A stretch of DNA of 64,000 nucleotides, from NCBI RefSeq assembly GCF_003284895.1, contig NZ_QMDV01000002.1:940010-1004009 (forward strand), given 5' to 3'. Shown in pieces: positions 1 through 8,829 of this stretch. A program made the position numbers and the translations under genes. The number at the start of each line of letters is the position of its first letter. Within the stretch, counting starts at the first letter, position 1. The stretch is from Pontibacter arcticus. GTDB taxonomy: Bacteria > Bacteroidota > Bacteroidia > Cytophagales > Hymenobacteraceae. Below the pieces are notes generated by a model that saw only the letters and a program-made list of their open reading frames with translations, ran no database searches and had not been told where the DNA came from.

Positions 1-697
1 CTGAAATGCTGCCTTTTGTTGTCTGGTATTCTGCCGGAACTGAAATACCGTAGCCATCATCCCAAACCGAAACCAGCATTGGAATCTGTAAAACACCGGC
101 TGCATTGATGGCCTCAAAAAACATCCCTTCTGAAGTAGACGCGTTTCCGATGGTGCCAAATGCCACTTCGTTTCCGTTTACAGAAAAGGTATCGAACTGC
201 TGCAGCTCCGGGTTCTGGCGGTATAGTTTGGAAGCATACGCTAACCCTACCAGGCGCGGCATCTGTGCTGCTGTAGGGGAAATATCAGAGCTCGAATTTT
301 TTTGTTTGGTCAGGTCTTTCCAGTTGCCTTCTTCATCGAGCAAGCGCGTGCCGAAGTGGCCGTTCATGGCGCGGCCAGCCGTAGATGGCTCTGCTTCTAC
401 ATCTGTGTGGGCGTAAAGCTGTGCAAAATATTGCTGCAGGGTTAGCTCGCCGATGGCAAACATAAAGGTCTGGTCGCGATAATAGCCTGAACGAAAATCG
501 CCTGCTTTAAAAAATTTGGCCATAGCCAGCTGGGCAACTTCTTTGCCGTCACCGAATATACCAAACTTCGCTTTTCCCATGAAAACCTCTTTACGGCCGG
601 CCAGACTGGCTTGTCTGCTTTCCCAGGCGATGCGGTAATCATTCAGGATTTCTTCTGATGTTAATTTCTGATTTATAGACACTTCAGCAGTTTGCAT
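1..697 (-). CDS. Branched-chain 2-oxoacid dehydrogenase E1, N-terminal part (cut by window edge)
   Basis: The minus-strand reading frame opens with ATG at 697 ([18 protein letters not shown]) and stays open to position 1, so about 232 N-terminal residues are visible. The protein resembles thiamine-diphosphate E1 alpha subunits of 2-oxoisovalerate-type dehydrogenases. It has [13 protein letters not shown], then [10 protein letters not shown], then [21 protein letters not shown] and the [18 protein letters not shown] segment, which matches the diphosphate/Mg-binding region of the family. The enzyme would decarboxylate branched-chain oxoacids and load the acyl group onto E2 lipoyl groups in the cytoplasm. 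In Bacteroidota such proteins are often alpha-beta fusions of about 660-800 residues, but the window ends before that can be tested. Confidence 0.82.
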   Translation of the reverse strand, partial: MQTAEVSINQKLTSEEILNDYRIAWESRQASLAGRKEVFMGKAKFGIFGDGKEVAQLAMAKFFKAGDFRSGYYRDQTFMFAIGELTLQQYFAQLYAHTDVEAEPSTAGRAMNGHFGTRLLDEEGNWKDLTKQKNSSSDISPTAAQMPRLVGLAYASKLYRQNPELQQFDTFSVNGNEVAFGTIGNASTSEGMFFEAINAAGVLQIPMLVSVWDDGYGISVPAEYQTTKGSIS

Positions 698-795
698 GTT
701 ATTTCTATAGAAGTCGGATTACTCATTTTCTGATCAAAAGTACACAAGATTGGCCTAATATCAAATCCGGCTCAATCGGGGCATGATGTTCGCAG

Positions 796-827
796 TTGCT
801 TTTTAACAAAAAGATTATCTATCTTTG
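796..827 (+). promoter_or_regulatory. Bacteroidota-type promoter upstream of the DUF1573 gene
   Basis: A perfect TAnnTTTG -7 box (TATCTTTG, 820-827) is preceded by TTG at 796-798, with a 21-nt gap. This fits the -33/-7 architecture of the Bacteroidota primary sigma factor. The ATG lies 30 nt downstream of the box. Confidence 0.65.
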
Positions 828-856
828 TTTTGTGTCGGTACATTAATTTTTAGCTT

Positions 857-1621
857 ATGTCAAAACGTTGGTCTCTTGCAGTGTTGCTGTTTCTGGTATT
901 AGCCGGGTTTAGCGTACGCGCACAGGGCGATCTCAGGTTCGAAAAACAAACGCACGACTTTGGCACTATTACAGAAGGCACTTTTGCGTCTTACGAGTTC
1001 AGGGTAAAAAACGTAGGCAACCAACCTGCAATTATTTCGGATGTGCGGCCTGCCTGTGGTTGTACTACCCCTACTTGGCCCAAAGAGCCTATTTTACCTG
1101 GTAAAATCGCTGCGATTAAAGCTGTTTACAACAGCACAGGCCGGCCGGGCGCCTTTCATAAATCAATCTCTATTGTTTCTGACGGCGTTGCCCAAAGCCA
1201 GGTATTGTACATAAAAGGGAATGTTGTACCAAAAGATCAAAAATCTTTTTATACTCCGGAACAAAAGGCAAACTCGCCGCGTTTGGCAGTAGGAAACACC
1301 AGCTATAGCTTTGGTAAACTTGAAAAAGGACAAAAATCTATCGCTAGGTTTACAGTAAAAAACACAGGTCGGCAGGACCTGATCATACAGGGAATTAAGT
1401 CGGATTGCAACTGCGTAACTTATAAAGTTTCGGAGCCATCTATTAAGGCCGGACAAACTGCAACTTTGGAACTAACCTACGTTCCTGCTGTGTTAAAGGA
1501 GCATAACGAGGTAGTGACCATACTTTCAAATGATATTATAATGCCAGCTCTTAAGTTAACGCTTAAAGCAACCATAGTAGAGCAAACGGCATCTCAGCAT
1601 ATGTTAAGACAGGGTAATTAA
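857..1621 (+). CDS. Secreted protein with two DUF1573 domains
   Basis: A 254-residue protein with a signal peptide (about residues 1-22, ending SVRAQG). Two DUF1573 immunoglobulin-like repeats follow, at roughly 25-120 and 140-240. Each has the typical FEKQTHDFGTI or YSFGKLEKGQ opening, a KNTGxxxLII-type strand and a cysteine-rich turn (ACGCTTP and DCNCVTY). It is probably exported to the periplasm or the cell surface. The family is very common in Bacteroidota and its biochemical role is unknown. It has its own TAnnTTTG promoter and a downstream hairpin, so it is probably monocistronic. The family call is secure; no function is assigned. Confidence 0.85.
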   Translation: MSKRWSLAVLLFLVLAGFSVRAQGDLRFEKQTHDFGTITEGTFASYEFRVKNVGNQPAIISDVRPACGCTTPTWPKEPILPGKIAAIKAVYNSTGRPGAFHKSISIVSDGVAQSQVLYIKGNVVPKDQKSFYTPEQKANSPRLAVGNTSYSFGKLEKGQKSIARFTVKNTGRQDLIIQGIKSDCNCVTYKVSEPSIKAGQTATLELTYVPAVLKEHNEVVTILSNDIIMPALKLTLKATIVEQTASQHMLRQGN

Positions 1622-1668
1622 CCCATACTTAGCAAATAGTTTTTTTCATAGTTTTATTTTGTACTAAC

Positions 1669-1695
1669 GGCAGCGGTTCTATCGCTGCCTTTTTT
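1669..1695 (+). terminator. Rho-independent terminator after the DUF1573 gene
   Basis: A 7-bp stem GGCAGCG/CGCTGCC (1669-1675 with 1683-1689) and a 7-nt loop are followed directly by a run of T. Confidence 0.75.
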
Positions 1696-1818
1696 CATTT
1701 TATACCTTTCCTTTTTGCTTTGACCAAGCTAAAAAAATTGCACCGTTTTCATTAAACTCTACTTTACCGGTTAAAAAAAGCAAATAACGTATACTCTTTT
1801 ATTTATACCCAGAAGTGG

Positions 1819-1826
1819 TATCTTTG
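1819..1826 (+). promoter_or_regulatory. -7 promoter box of alanine dehydrogenase
   Basis: TATCTTTG is a perfect TAnnTTTG box 30 nt before the ATG. The -33 region is T-rich (around 1797) with no clear TTG. Confidence 0.55.
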
Positions 1827-1856
1827 CGGAGCTTTTAAACAAAATAACTGAACGAC

Positions 1857-2969
1857 ATGATTATTGGTGTTCCAAAGGAAATTAAAAATAACGAAAACCG
1901 TGTAGGTGTAACGCCTGCAGGCGTTATCGAACTGATTCGCAATGGCCACAGCGTATACGTGCAGGCAACTGCAGGCGAAGGCAGCGGTTTCAGCGACGAG
2001 AAGTATACAAAAGCGGGCGCAACTATACTTCCAACTATTGAAGAAGTATACGCGACCGCTGAAATGATCATTAAAGTAAAAGAGCCGATCGCATCTGAGT
2101 ATAACCTGATCAAGGAAGACCAGTTGCTATTCACTTACTTCCACTTTGCTTCTTACGAGCCGCTTACGCACGCCATGATTGAGCGTAAAGCTGTTTGCTT
2201 AGCTTACGAAACTGTAGAGCGCCCTGACAGAAGCCTGCCTTTATTGGTGCCAATGTCTGAAGTTGCCGGTCGTATGTCTATCCAAGAAGGTGCTAAATAT
2301 TTAGAGAAGCCTTTGAAAGGCCGTGGTATACTTTTAGGTGGCGTACCGGGTGTTCGTCCTGCTAAAGTATTGGTGCTTGGTGGTGGTGTGGTTGGTACAA
2401 ATGCTGCTAAAATGGCTGCCGGCCTTGGCGCGGATGTAACCATACTTGATACAAACTTAGCGCGTCTGCGTTACCTGGATGATATCATGCCAGCAAACGT
2501 AAATACCATGATGTCGAATGAGTACACCATCCGTGAGCTTATTCCATCACATGACCTGATCATTGGTGCAGTGTTGATCCCGGGCGCTAAAGCTCCTAAC
2601 CTGATCACGCGCGACATGTTAAAGGATATGAAGCCAGGAACTGTATTGGTTGACGTAGCAGTAGACCAGGGCGGTTGCATCGAAACTTGCAAGCCTACTA
2701 CCCACGAAGATCCTACCTTTATTATTGATGATGTGGTACATTACTGTGTAGCGAACATGCCAGGTGCTGTGCCTTATACTTCTACGCAGGCGCTTACAAA
2801 CGCTACCTTGCCATACGCTATCCAACTGGCTAACAAAGGCTGGAAGCAGGCTTGCGCTGATAGCAACGAGCTTAAATTAGGATTGAATGTAGTGAATGGT
2901 AAAGTTGTCTACAAAGGGGTGGCTGAAGCCTTCAATTTAGAGTATACTCCAGTAGATTCTATCCTGTAG
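1857..2969 (+). CDS. ald: Alanine dehydrogenase
   Basis: 370 residues, the normal length for NAD-dependent L-alanine dehydrogenase, which interconverts alanine and pyruvate plus ammonia in the cytoplasm. The N-terminus MIIGVPKEIKNNENRVGVTP is the family signature, containing the Arg and Lys that bind pyruvate. The Rossmann motif VLVLGGGVVGTNAAKMA sits at about residues 170-186. The C-terminal part carries VDVAVDQGGCIETCKPTTHEDP and HYCVANMPGAVPYTSTQAL, both characteristic of Ald. The gene stands alone between a TAnnTTTG promoter and a strong terminator. The likely role is alanine catabolism or ammonia assimilation. Confidence 0.96.
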   Translation: MIIGVPKEIKNNENRVGVTPAGVIELIRNGHSVYVQATAGEGSGFSDEKYTKAGATILPTIEEVYATAEMIIKVKEPIASEYNLIKEDQLLFTYFHFASYEPLTHAMIERKAVCLAYETVERPDRSLPLLVPMSEVAGRMSIQEGAKYLEKPLKGRGILLGGVPGVRPAKVLVLGGGVVGTNAAKMAAGLGADVTILDTNLARLRYLDDIMPANVNTMMSNEYTIRELIPSHDLIIGAVLIPGAKAPNLITRDMLKDMKPGTVLVDVAVDQGGCIETCKPTTHEDPTFIIDDVVHYCVANMPGAVPYTSTQALTNATLPYAIQLANKGWKQACADSNELKLGLNVVNGKVVYKGVAEAFNLEYTPVDSIL

Positions 2970-2988
2970 TTTATACTTCATACTTACC

Positions 2989-3027
2989 AAAACGGCTTCT
3001 TACTTAATTGTAAGAAGCCGTTTTTAT
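2989..3027 (+). terminator. Rho-independent terminator after ald
   Basis: A 12-bp perfect stem (AACGGCTTCTTA at 2991-3002 with TAAGAAGCCGTT at 3011-3022) is followed by a T run. Confidence 0.9.
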
Positions 3028-3091
3028 TTTCATAATTCAAGTATGTTCATCCAAAGTATGGCCATGAGATTTTAATATGTGGATCTGTTGG

Positions 3092-3156
3092 TTTATACTT
3101 TTACATAAAATCCCTTCTACCAGTCAGGCAGAAGGGATTTTATGTAAAAGTATAAA
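3092..3156. repeat. 27-bp perfect inverted repeat carrying TATACTT/AAGTATA at its ends; probable terminator
   Basis: Arms 3092-3118 and 3130-3156 are perfect reverse complements with an 11-nt loop. The outer part of each arm is TTTATACTTTT / AAAAGTATAAA, the word over-represented throughout the window. It lies six bases beyond the stop of the minus-strand membrane-protein gene, so it probably ends that transcript. Confidence 0.8.
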
Positions 3157-3161
3157 TTTAA

Positions 3162-4118
3162 TTAAAATGCAACCCCTAACGTAAAGCCTGCACGCAAACC
3201 AGCAAAAGGACCATTTGCTTTCGCATTTACACCATTGTCGGTTACAGTTGCTTCCAGGTAGCGCTTATTTCCTACCTCCCCTAACGACTCTATTTCTTCT
3301 TCCAGGTCTCTTCTTTCTGCCATTGGCATATCTCTGAGGTCTGACGTTCCGTTCGCTGTACCGGTCATTTTACCAAAATGGCCGCCCACTATGTTCCAGT
3401 CAAAAGTTACGCGTTTCGCGATCAGCCATTGCGCTCCCAACATGACACCACCGCCATAGCCTTTGGTCTGGATGCTGATCGGCATGGCATACGTTTGGGT
3501 TTCGCCTTCATACTCATAATCGTAGTCGAAGCGCATATCCGTGTAGCGGCCGTAGAGCGATACATAAAAGCCTCGTGCACCTACCTTTTTGCCTGTATAA
3601 AACCGAAGCTCTCCTGTGAAGGCATTATTGGACATGAACATTTTGCTCATATCTTCTTTAATATTGAAATCTTCTGAATCATCAAAAGCACCGGCTTCAT
3701 CCGCAATTTCAATTCCTTTTTTTAATAACGGTACATCATTTAAAGCTGATTTTGGCATAAAGCGATACCCAACAGAAAGCGTCATTTTTCTTCTGATAGC
3801 ACGCTCGTAGGTAATATTGTAATTATTGAATAGCAGTGAAGTAACATTCAATTTTATAATATTCTTTTTGTAAAGCTCATTCGCAGCAATGTCTGGCTTC
3901 ACCATCCCTTCGGAAACTTGCGGACCGGCCGTGATTACTACAGAAGGAGCCTCAGCGATAGTAGTTGAAACAGGATTTTCTGCAGAAACGGTAGTATCTA
4001 TAGATGCAGCCGCTATATTACTGGAATCATTTATTACTTGTACAACTTCTGTAACAGACTGGGCATAACTAACAAAGCAGGGCAAGGAAAGAAGTAGGAG
4101 CGTAAAAATTCTCTTCAT
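3162..4118 (-). CDS. Outer-membrane beta-barrel protein (DUF3575-like)
   Basis: 318 residues beginning with a clear signal peptide (MKRIFTLLLLSLPCFVSYAQ). A low-complexity Ser/Thr/Val-rich segment of about 50 residues follows, then alternating amphipathic strands typical of a small outer-membrane barrel (ITYERAIRRKMTLSVGYRFMP, FYVSLYGRYTDMRFDYDYEYEGE). The protein ends with LRAGFTLGVAF, a terminal aromatic residue as expected for BAM-inserted barrels. The pattern NIIKLNVTSLLFNNYNITYERAI suggests the DUF3575 group common in Bacteroidota. The substrate or role cannot be told from sequence. It appears monocistronic. Confidence 0.7.
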   Translation of the reverse strand: MKRIFTLLLLSLPCFVSYAQSVTEVVQVINDSSNIAAASIDTTVSAENPVSTTIAEAPSVVITAGPQVSEGMVKPDIAANELYKKNIIKLNVTSLLFNNYNITYERAIRRKMTLSVGYRFMPKSALNDVPLLKKGIEIADEAGAFDDSEDFNIKEDMSKMFMSNNAFTGELRFYTGKKVGARGFYVSLYGRYTDMRFDYDYEYEGETQTYAMPISIQTKGYGGGVMLGAQWLIAKRVTFDWNIVGGHFGKMTGTANGTSDLRDMPMAERRDLEEEIESLGEVGNKRYLEATVTDNGVNAKANGPFAGLRAGFTLGVAF

Positions 4119-4351
4119 ATAAATAGATAAATATCAAAAGTTACAAATATCAGAACTTCTAACTTTAGTTTAAATACCATTCACTAAATATATGATTTCA
4201 TTTATGTTAATTCTTACAACTTTATACTTTATAACTTTTTCATACTCAGGTTAATGTTTTGGTTCTTGTTTATAAACCTGAAACAGCAGCTGGAATACGC
4301 AAAACAAACCGGGTATGTACCAGGTTCTAGAAAACCTATAGAGTAGTTGCG

Positions 4352-4804
4352 TTAAGTAAGCGAGTAGGCCGGAACCTGAGCAAGCGGTATGTATTGCTTT
4401 GTTTGAAAGTTAATTTCCCAGCAAAAATGTTGCAGCCCGTTCGTTATGACAACGTATTTTGCCTGTAGCGACTGGTTATATACTGAAACCTGTTTGACCA
4501 CATCCTGCGTAATAGCCACATGCGCAGCTTTGCATTCAATCAGTACATGCGGTTTTCCATCTGAATTATACACGCACAGATCGGTTCGCTTTTGCAAGCT
4601 GTTGTAACGGGTACCGCGCTCAATGCTGATCAGGCTTTTAGGATAATGAAGCACGTTGATCAAATAATGCAGGAAATGCTGCCGCACCCACTCTTCCGGC
4701 GTAAGTACAACATACTTTTTGCGAAGGATATCAAAGATCAGTGGACTGGCTTCCGCTTGTTTAATTTTATAATCAAAGGGCGGCAGGTTGAGCTCTTGCA
4801 TCAT
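4352..4804 (-). CDS. Stand-alone type I restriction HsdR N-terminal-like (PD-(D/E)XK fold) protein
   Basis: 150 residues resembling the HSDR_N_2 family. The core RTDLCVYNSDGKPHVLIECKA has the D...ExK arrangement of the PD-(D/E)XK nuclease fold (Asp about 74, ECK about 89-91), followed by a helix with QVSVYNQ. There is no helicase or methylase partner nearby, so this is not a complete restriction system. Stand-alone versions are widespread in Bacteroidota and often sit near replication genes. A DNA-processing role is inferred and unproven. Two adjacent ATG codons (4804 and 4801) could both start it. It is divergent from the AMP nucleosidase gene. Confidence 0.75.
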   Translation of the reverse strand: MMQELNLPPFDYKIKQAEASPLIFDILRKKYVVLTPEEWVRQHFLHYLINVLHYPKSLISIERGTRYNSLQKRTDLCVYNSDGKPHVLIECKAAHVAITQDVVKQVSVYNQSLQAKYVVITNGLQHFCWEINFQTKQYIPLAQVPAYSLT

Positions 4805-4887
4805 GCAATTTACACTTTTACAGGCACTCTTTTACCCGTTTTAACGAAGTAGAGGGCATATAATAGCTTTATTTTATATATTACACC

Positions 4888-5661
4888 ATGAAAACTAAAG
4901 AAGAAATAGTAAGTGACTGGTTACCCCGCTACACCGGCGTGCCTTTAGATGAATTTGGAGAATACATTCTGCTCACCAATTTTGTTAATTACGTACGCAT
5001 GTTTGCCGACCGTTTTGGCGTTGAAATGCACGGACTTGACAAGCCCATGCAGACCGCAACAGCCAATAATATTACGATCATAAATTTTGGTATGGGTAGT
5101 GCTATGGCAGCCACTGTAATGGACCTGCTTTCCGCTATTAAACCTAAAGCGGCTTTGTTTTTAGGCAAATGCGGTGGCCTGAAACGCAAAACGCAGATCG
5201 GCGACCTTATACTCCCGATTGCAGCTATCCGCGGCGAAGGTACATCTGATGACTATCTTCCTTCCGAAATTCCAGCCCTTCCATCGTTCCGTTTGCAGCG
5301 TGCCGTATCTTCGATGATCAAGAAGCACGAAATGGATTACTGGACCGGCACCGTTTATACAACCAACCGCCGCGTTTGGGAGCACGACGAAGAGTTTAAA
5401 GAATACCTGCGCCAGATACGTGCGATGGGAATTGATATGGAGACAGCCACTATTTTTACGGTAGGCTTTGTAAACGAAATTCCGCATGGTGCGCTGCTGC
5501 TTGTTTCAGATAACCCAATGATACCGGAAGGTGTGAAAACGTCGGCAAGTGATGTGCTGGTAACAACAAACTACGTGGAGAAACACCTAAGCATCGGCAT
5601 CGATTCGCTTCTGGAGCTAATTAATTCCGGCGAGTCTGTGAAACACATGCGTTTCGAATAA
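4888..5661 (+). CDS. amn: AMP nucleosidase
   Basis: 257 residues, the short form seen in Bacteroidota, which lacks the N-terminal regulatory domain of the enterobacterial enzyme. It hydrolyses AMP to adenine and ribose 5-phosphate. The nucleoside phosphorylase fold is visible in ITIINFGMGSAMAATVMDLL, LFLGKCGGLKRKTQIGDLILP, the GIDMETATIFTVGF segment (the conserved Met-Glu that contacts the ribose) and LLLVSDNPMIPEG. The amidohydrolase gene begins only 16 bases after its stop and may be cotranscribed. No clear TAnnTTTG box was found upstream. Confidence 0.9.
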   Translation: MKTKEEIVSDWLPRYTGVPLDEFGEYILLTNFVNYVRMFADRFGVEMHGLDKPMQTATANNITIINFGMGSAMAATVMDLLSAIKPKAALFLGKCGGLKRKTQIGDLILPIAAIRGEGTSDDYLPSEIPALPSFRLQRAVSSMIKKHEMDYWTGTVYTTNRRVWEHDEEFKEYLRQIRAMGIDMETATIFTVGFVNEIPHGALLLVSDNPMIPEGVKTSASDVLVTTNYVEKHLSIGIDSLLELINSGESVKHMRFE

Positions 5662-5677
5662 TTACTGATCTGACTAT

Positions 5678-7327
5678 ATGAGAAACCCTTTACGCTCCTT
5701 TGCGGCAGCCGTCCTGTTGGGTGGTGCCTTTTTAAGTAGTTGCTCCAACTCCACTCCCGCCGACCTGATCGTTTACAACGGTACTGTTTATACGGTAAAT
5801 GAGAATTTCGAGAAGGCGGAGGCTTTTGCTGTAAAAGATGGCAAGATCATCGAAGTTGGTACTTCCGAAAGTATAAAAGCAAAGTATAAAGCCACAGAAG
5901 AACTTGATGCGGAAGGCAAAACTATTTATCCCGGATTGATAGATGGCCATGCCCATTTTTTCGGGTATGGACTGGCACTGGAATCTGCTGACCTGGTTGG
6001 TACTACTTCTTTTAAAGAGATTGTGCAGAAAGTGCAGGAACAGCAGAAAAAGTACCCGGATGCTGACTGGATAACCGGCCGTGGCTGGGACCAGAACGAT
6101 TGGAACGTAAAGGAATTCCCTACAAAAGATACCCTGGATCTGTTGTTTCCGGATGTAGCCATTATACTTACGCGCATTGATGGGCACGCTGCTTTGGCTA
6201 ACCAGAAAGCGCTGGATCTTGCCGGCGTTACGCCGCAAACGAAAATGGTGGGCGGCCTGGTAGAAACTGAAGGCGGTAAAATGACCGGTATCCTGATCGA
6301 TAATGCAGTTGACCTGGTTACAACCAAAATTCCGGAAGCCACGGAAGAGCAGATTCAGCAAGGCCTGAAAAGTGCACAGGAAAACTGTTTTGCCGTTGGC
6401 TTAACCACTGTGGTAGATGCCGGCCTAGATAGAGCAACGGTTGAGCTGATGGATGCCATGCATAAGAAAGGCGACCTGAAAATGCGCGTTTACGCCATGC
6501 TGAACCCGACGCAGGCAAACCGCGACCATTATTTTAAAAGCGGGCCTTACAAAACCGATTGGCTGAATGTGCGCTCCTTTAAAGTATATGCGGATGGCGC
6601 GTTAGGATCGAGAGGTGCAAGCTTATTGAAGCCTTACGCCGATAAGCACAACCACTTTGGTTTCCTGCTGGATTCTGAGGAGAGCTTCCGTAACCTGGCG
6701 AAAGAGATGAACCAGTATGGTTTCCAGATGAACACACATGCCATCGGCGACTCTGCCAACCGTTTGTTACTGGATATCTACGGCGAAACGTTGGGCGGCA
6801 AAAATGATAAGCGCTGGCGTATAGAACATGCCCAGATCATCAACCCCGCTGATATGGCCAAGTTTGGAAAGTATAGCATTGTGCCTTCTGTGCAGCCTAC
6901 GCATGCCACTTCGGATATGTACTGGGCCGGCGACAGGCTGGGCGCAGATCGTTTAAAGCATGCTTATCCGTTTAAAGAATTGCTACAGCAAAACGGTTAT
7001 ATCCCGTTGGGTACAGATTTTCCGGTGGAGGATATAAATCCGTTTTATACGTACCATTCGGCAGTTGCCCGCCAGGATGCTAAAAACTACCCGGCTAACG
7101 GCTTTCAGATGGAAAATGCACTGTCTAAAGAAGATGCACTGCGCGGCATGACCATCTGGGCAGCTAAAGCCAACTTCGAAGAAAAAGAAAAAGGCAGCCT
7201 TGAAAAAGGGAAATTTGCTGATTTCATACTTGTAGACCGCGATCTGTTAACTGTATCTGCAGATAAAATGCGCGAAACGCAAGTGCTGAGAACTTACATT
7301 AACGGCAAGCAAGTATATAAAAAGTAA
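5678..7327 (+). CDS. Amidohydrolase family lipoprotein (YtcJ-like, Amidohydro_3)
   Basis: 549 residues. The N-terminus (MRNPLRSFAAAVLLGGAFLS) ends in a lipobox, SSC, so it is probably a lipoprotein anchored outside the cytoplasm. The amidohydrolase barrel follows, with the metal-binding GLIDGHAHFFGYG motif at about residues 86-98, then ITGRGWDQNDW, RIDGHAALANQKAL, MNTHAIGDSANR, RIEHAQII and LGTDFPVEDINP, the canonical order of the YtcJ/Amidohydro_3 group. Family members hydrolyse C-N bonds in exocyclic amides or ring amides, but the substrate here is unknown. It lies 16 bases after amn and ends at a strong terminator. Confidence 0.88.
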   Translation: MRNPLRSFAAAVLLGGAFLSSCSNSTPADLIVYNGTVYTVNENFEKAEAFAVKDGKIIEVGTSESIKAKYKATEELDAEGKTIYPGLIDGHAHFFGYGLALESADLVGTTSFKEIVQKVQEQQKKYPDADWITGRGWDQNDWNVKEFPTKDTLDLLFPDVAIILTRIDGHAALANQKALDLAGVTPQTKMVGGLVETEGGKMTGILIDNAVDLVTTKIPEATEEQIQQGLKSAQENCFAVGLTTVVDAGLDRATVELMDAMHKKGDLKMRVYAMLNPTQANRDHYFKSGPYKTDWLNVRSFKVYADGALGSRGASLLKPYADKHNHFGFLLDSEESFRNLAKEMNQYGFQMNTHAIGDSANRLLLDIYGETLGGKNDKRWRIEHAQIINPADMAKFGKYSIVPSVQPTHATSDMYWAGDRLGADRLKHAYPFKELLQQNGYIPLGTDFPVEDINPFYTYHSAVARQDAKNYPANGFQMENALSKEDALRGMTIWAAKANFEEKEKGSLEKGKFADFILVDRDLLTVSADKMRETQVLRTYINGKQVYKK

Positions 7328-7340
7328 GAAATTATACTTC

Positions 7341-7386
7341 AACAAAAAGGTCCGCTGCGGTTTATACTGCAACGGACCTTTTTGTT
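7341..7386. terminator. Terminator after the amidohydrolase gene
   Basis: A 14-bp stem (AACAAAAAGGTCCG at 7341-7354 with CGGACCTTTTTGTT at 7373-7386) has A/T tracts on both sides, so it can act in both directions between the two convergent genes. Confidence 0.85.
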
Positions 7387-7401
7387 TGGTTATACTCTAG
7401 A

Positions 7402-7436
7402 GCAAAGTATAAATTGCTTGAGTTTATACTTCGCTC
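7402..7436. repeat. Inverted pair of the TATACTT word between convergent genes
   Basis: AAAGTATAAA and TTTATACTT face each other across about 10 nt, downstream of the bidirectional terminator and just before the stop of the minus-strand MFS gene. Confidence 0.6.
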
Positions 7437-7444
7437 ATTTCAGT

Positions 7445-8746
7445 TTATACTTTCAGCGTACTTACTTTTCTCTGTGAAAGCAAGAAAATCAACCCTACCA
7501 GAAAGAAAACAGCCAAAGCCACCACGCTAAAGCGCATAGAGCCTGTAAGCTGCGCTATTAAACCATAAGCCAGTGTACCCAGCACGATCGATACTTTTTC
7601 GGTTAAATCATAAAAGCTGAAGTATGATGCGTGGTCTATGGTATTGGCAGGTATAAACTTAGAATAGGTAGAGCGGGAAAGTGCCTGAATCCCTCCCATT
7701 ACCGCCCCTACTACGGCAGCCAACACATAAAAATCAGTTTCGCCCCGGATGTAATAGGCTCCAATACAAATGCCAATCCAGATAACTACGCCGCCGATCA
7801 AAGCTTTAATATTGCCATACTTGCCTGATAATTTTGCGAACGAATACGCACCTGCTACCGCCACGAGCTGAATAATCAGGATAGTTAAAATAAGTGCATC
7901 GTCTGGCAATTTAAGTTCTTCTATGCCAAAGATGGTTGCCACATACATGACCGTTTGCACGCCCATGTTGTAGAAAAAATAGGCCAGCAAAAACCGTTTG
8001 AGCGCCGGCAACTTCTTTACTTGTTCCAGCACTTTCTTCAGTTCTTTCACACCGTTTAAAATCCAGCTTCCTTTGGGCTTGAGGTGATAGACATTGCCGG
8101 GAAGATGGTAAAAAGTATACTGCGCAAAAACAAACCACCAGATGCCGGTCGTCAGGAAGGCGATGCGCGGCGGCAGGCTGGTGTTATCTGCTGCAATCCC
8201 AAACCAACCCGGCTGCATGATCATCGCCAGGTTAAAGATTAGCAAAAGTACACTGCCCACATAGCCCATCGCAAAACCTCTGGCACTTAACTTATCGTAC
8301 TGGTCTTCGGTTGCAATTTCTGGCAGGTAGGCATTATAAAACACAATGCTGCCGCTATACCCCACCGAAGCAAGTATAAAAAATAACACCGAAATGGTAA
8401 AGGTATCTCGGGTAAAAAAGTATAAACCGGCACAGGACAGCGCACCCAGGTAGCAAAAAAACTGCATGAACATTTTTTTGCGGCCACTGTAATCTGCAAT
8501 GGCAGTCAGAAAAGGGCTCAGAAAAGCGATGATCAGAAATGAAGCCGATACAGCATACGAAAACAACACCGAACTCTGTACTTCAAAACCGAAAAAAGGC
8601 ACTATAGAAGAGCCAGTAGTTGTGTTTTTAGCTACCGCGCTGTAATATATCGGAAAAATGGTGGAGGTAATAACAAGCGAGTAAACCGAGTTGGCCCAAT
8701 CGTAAAAGCACCAGGCCCTGGTTATGGTAGGATCGTTCTTTTGCAT
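7445..8746 (-). CDS. MFS transporter, UMF1/Atg22-like family
   Basis: 433 residues with about 12 hydrophobic segments. The N-terminus RAWCFYDWANSVYSLVITSTIFPIYY is the hallmark of the UMF1 (Atg22-like) branch of the major facilitator superfamily. Between helices 2 and 3 is AIADYSGRKK, the MFS loop motif, and near the end ALSRSTYSKFIP, typical of the family. The yeast relative exports amino acids from the vacuole; bacterial substrates are not established. It is convergent with the amidohydrolase gene. The opposite-strand frames here are shadows. Confidence 0.88.
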   Translation of the reverse strand: MQKNDPTITRAWCFYDWANSVYSLVITSTIFPIYYSAVAKNTTTGSSIVPFFGFEVQSSVLFSYAVSASFLIIAFLSPFLTAIADYSGRKKMFMQFFCYLGALSCAGLYFFTRDTFTISVLFFILASVGYSGSIVFYNAYLPEIATEDQYDKLSARGFAMGYVGSVLLLIFNLAMIMQPGWFGIAADNTSLPPRIAFLTTGIWWFVFAQYTFYHLPGNVYHLKPKGSWILNGVKELKKVLEQVKKLPALKRFLLAYFFYNMGVQTVMYVATIFGIEELKLPDDALILTILIIQLVAVAGAYSFAKLSGKYGNIKALIGGVVIWIGICIGAYYIRGETDFYVLAAVVGAVMGGIQALSRSTYSKFIPANTIDHASYFSFYDLTEKVSIVLGTLAYGLIAQLTGSMRFSVVALAVFFLVGLIFLLSQRKVSTLKV

Positions 8747-8829
8747 CCGGAAATATAAGCAAATCCATACTTTTCAGGCTCCACTTTTTGCCTGTCAAAT
8801 AAATTTATACCTGGTAACTAAATGCCTTG

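Noticed and set aside
4352..4804. A restriction-modification system
   Set aside because: There is no helicase, specificity or methylase gene nearby; only the N-terminal nuclease-like domain exists.
5732..6361. A 209-codon minus-strand frame inside the amidohydrolase gene
   Set aside because: It is a shadow frame of a well-supported gene; the protein is Cys/Phe-rich with no family features.
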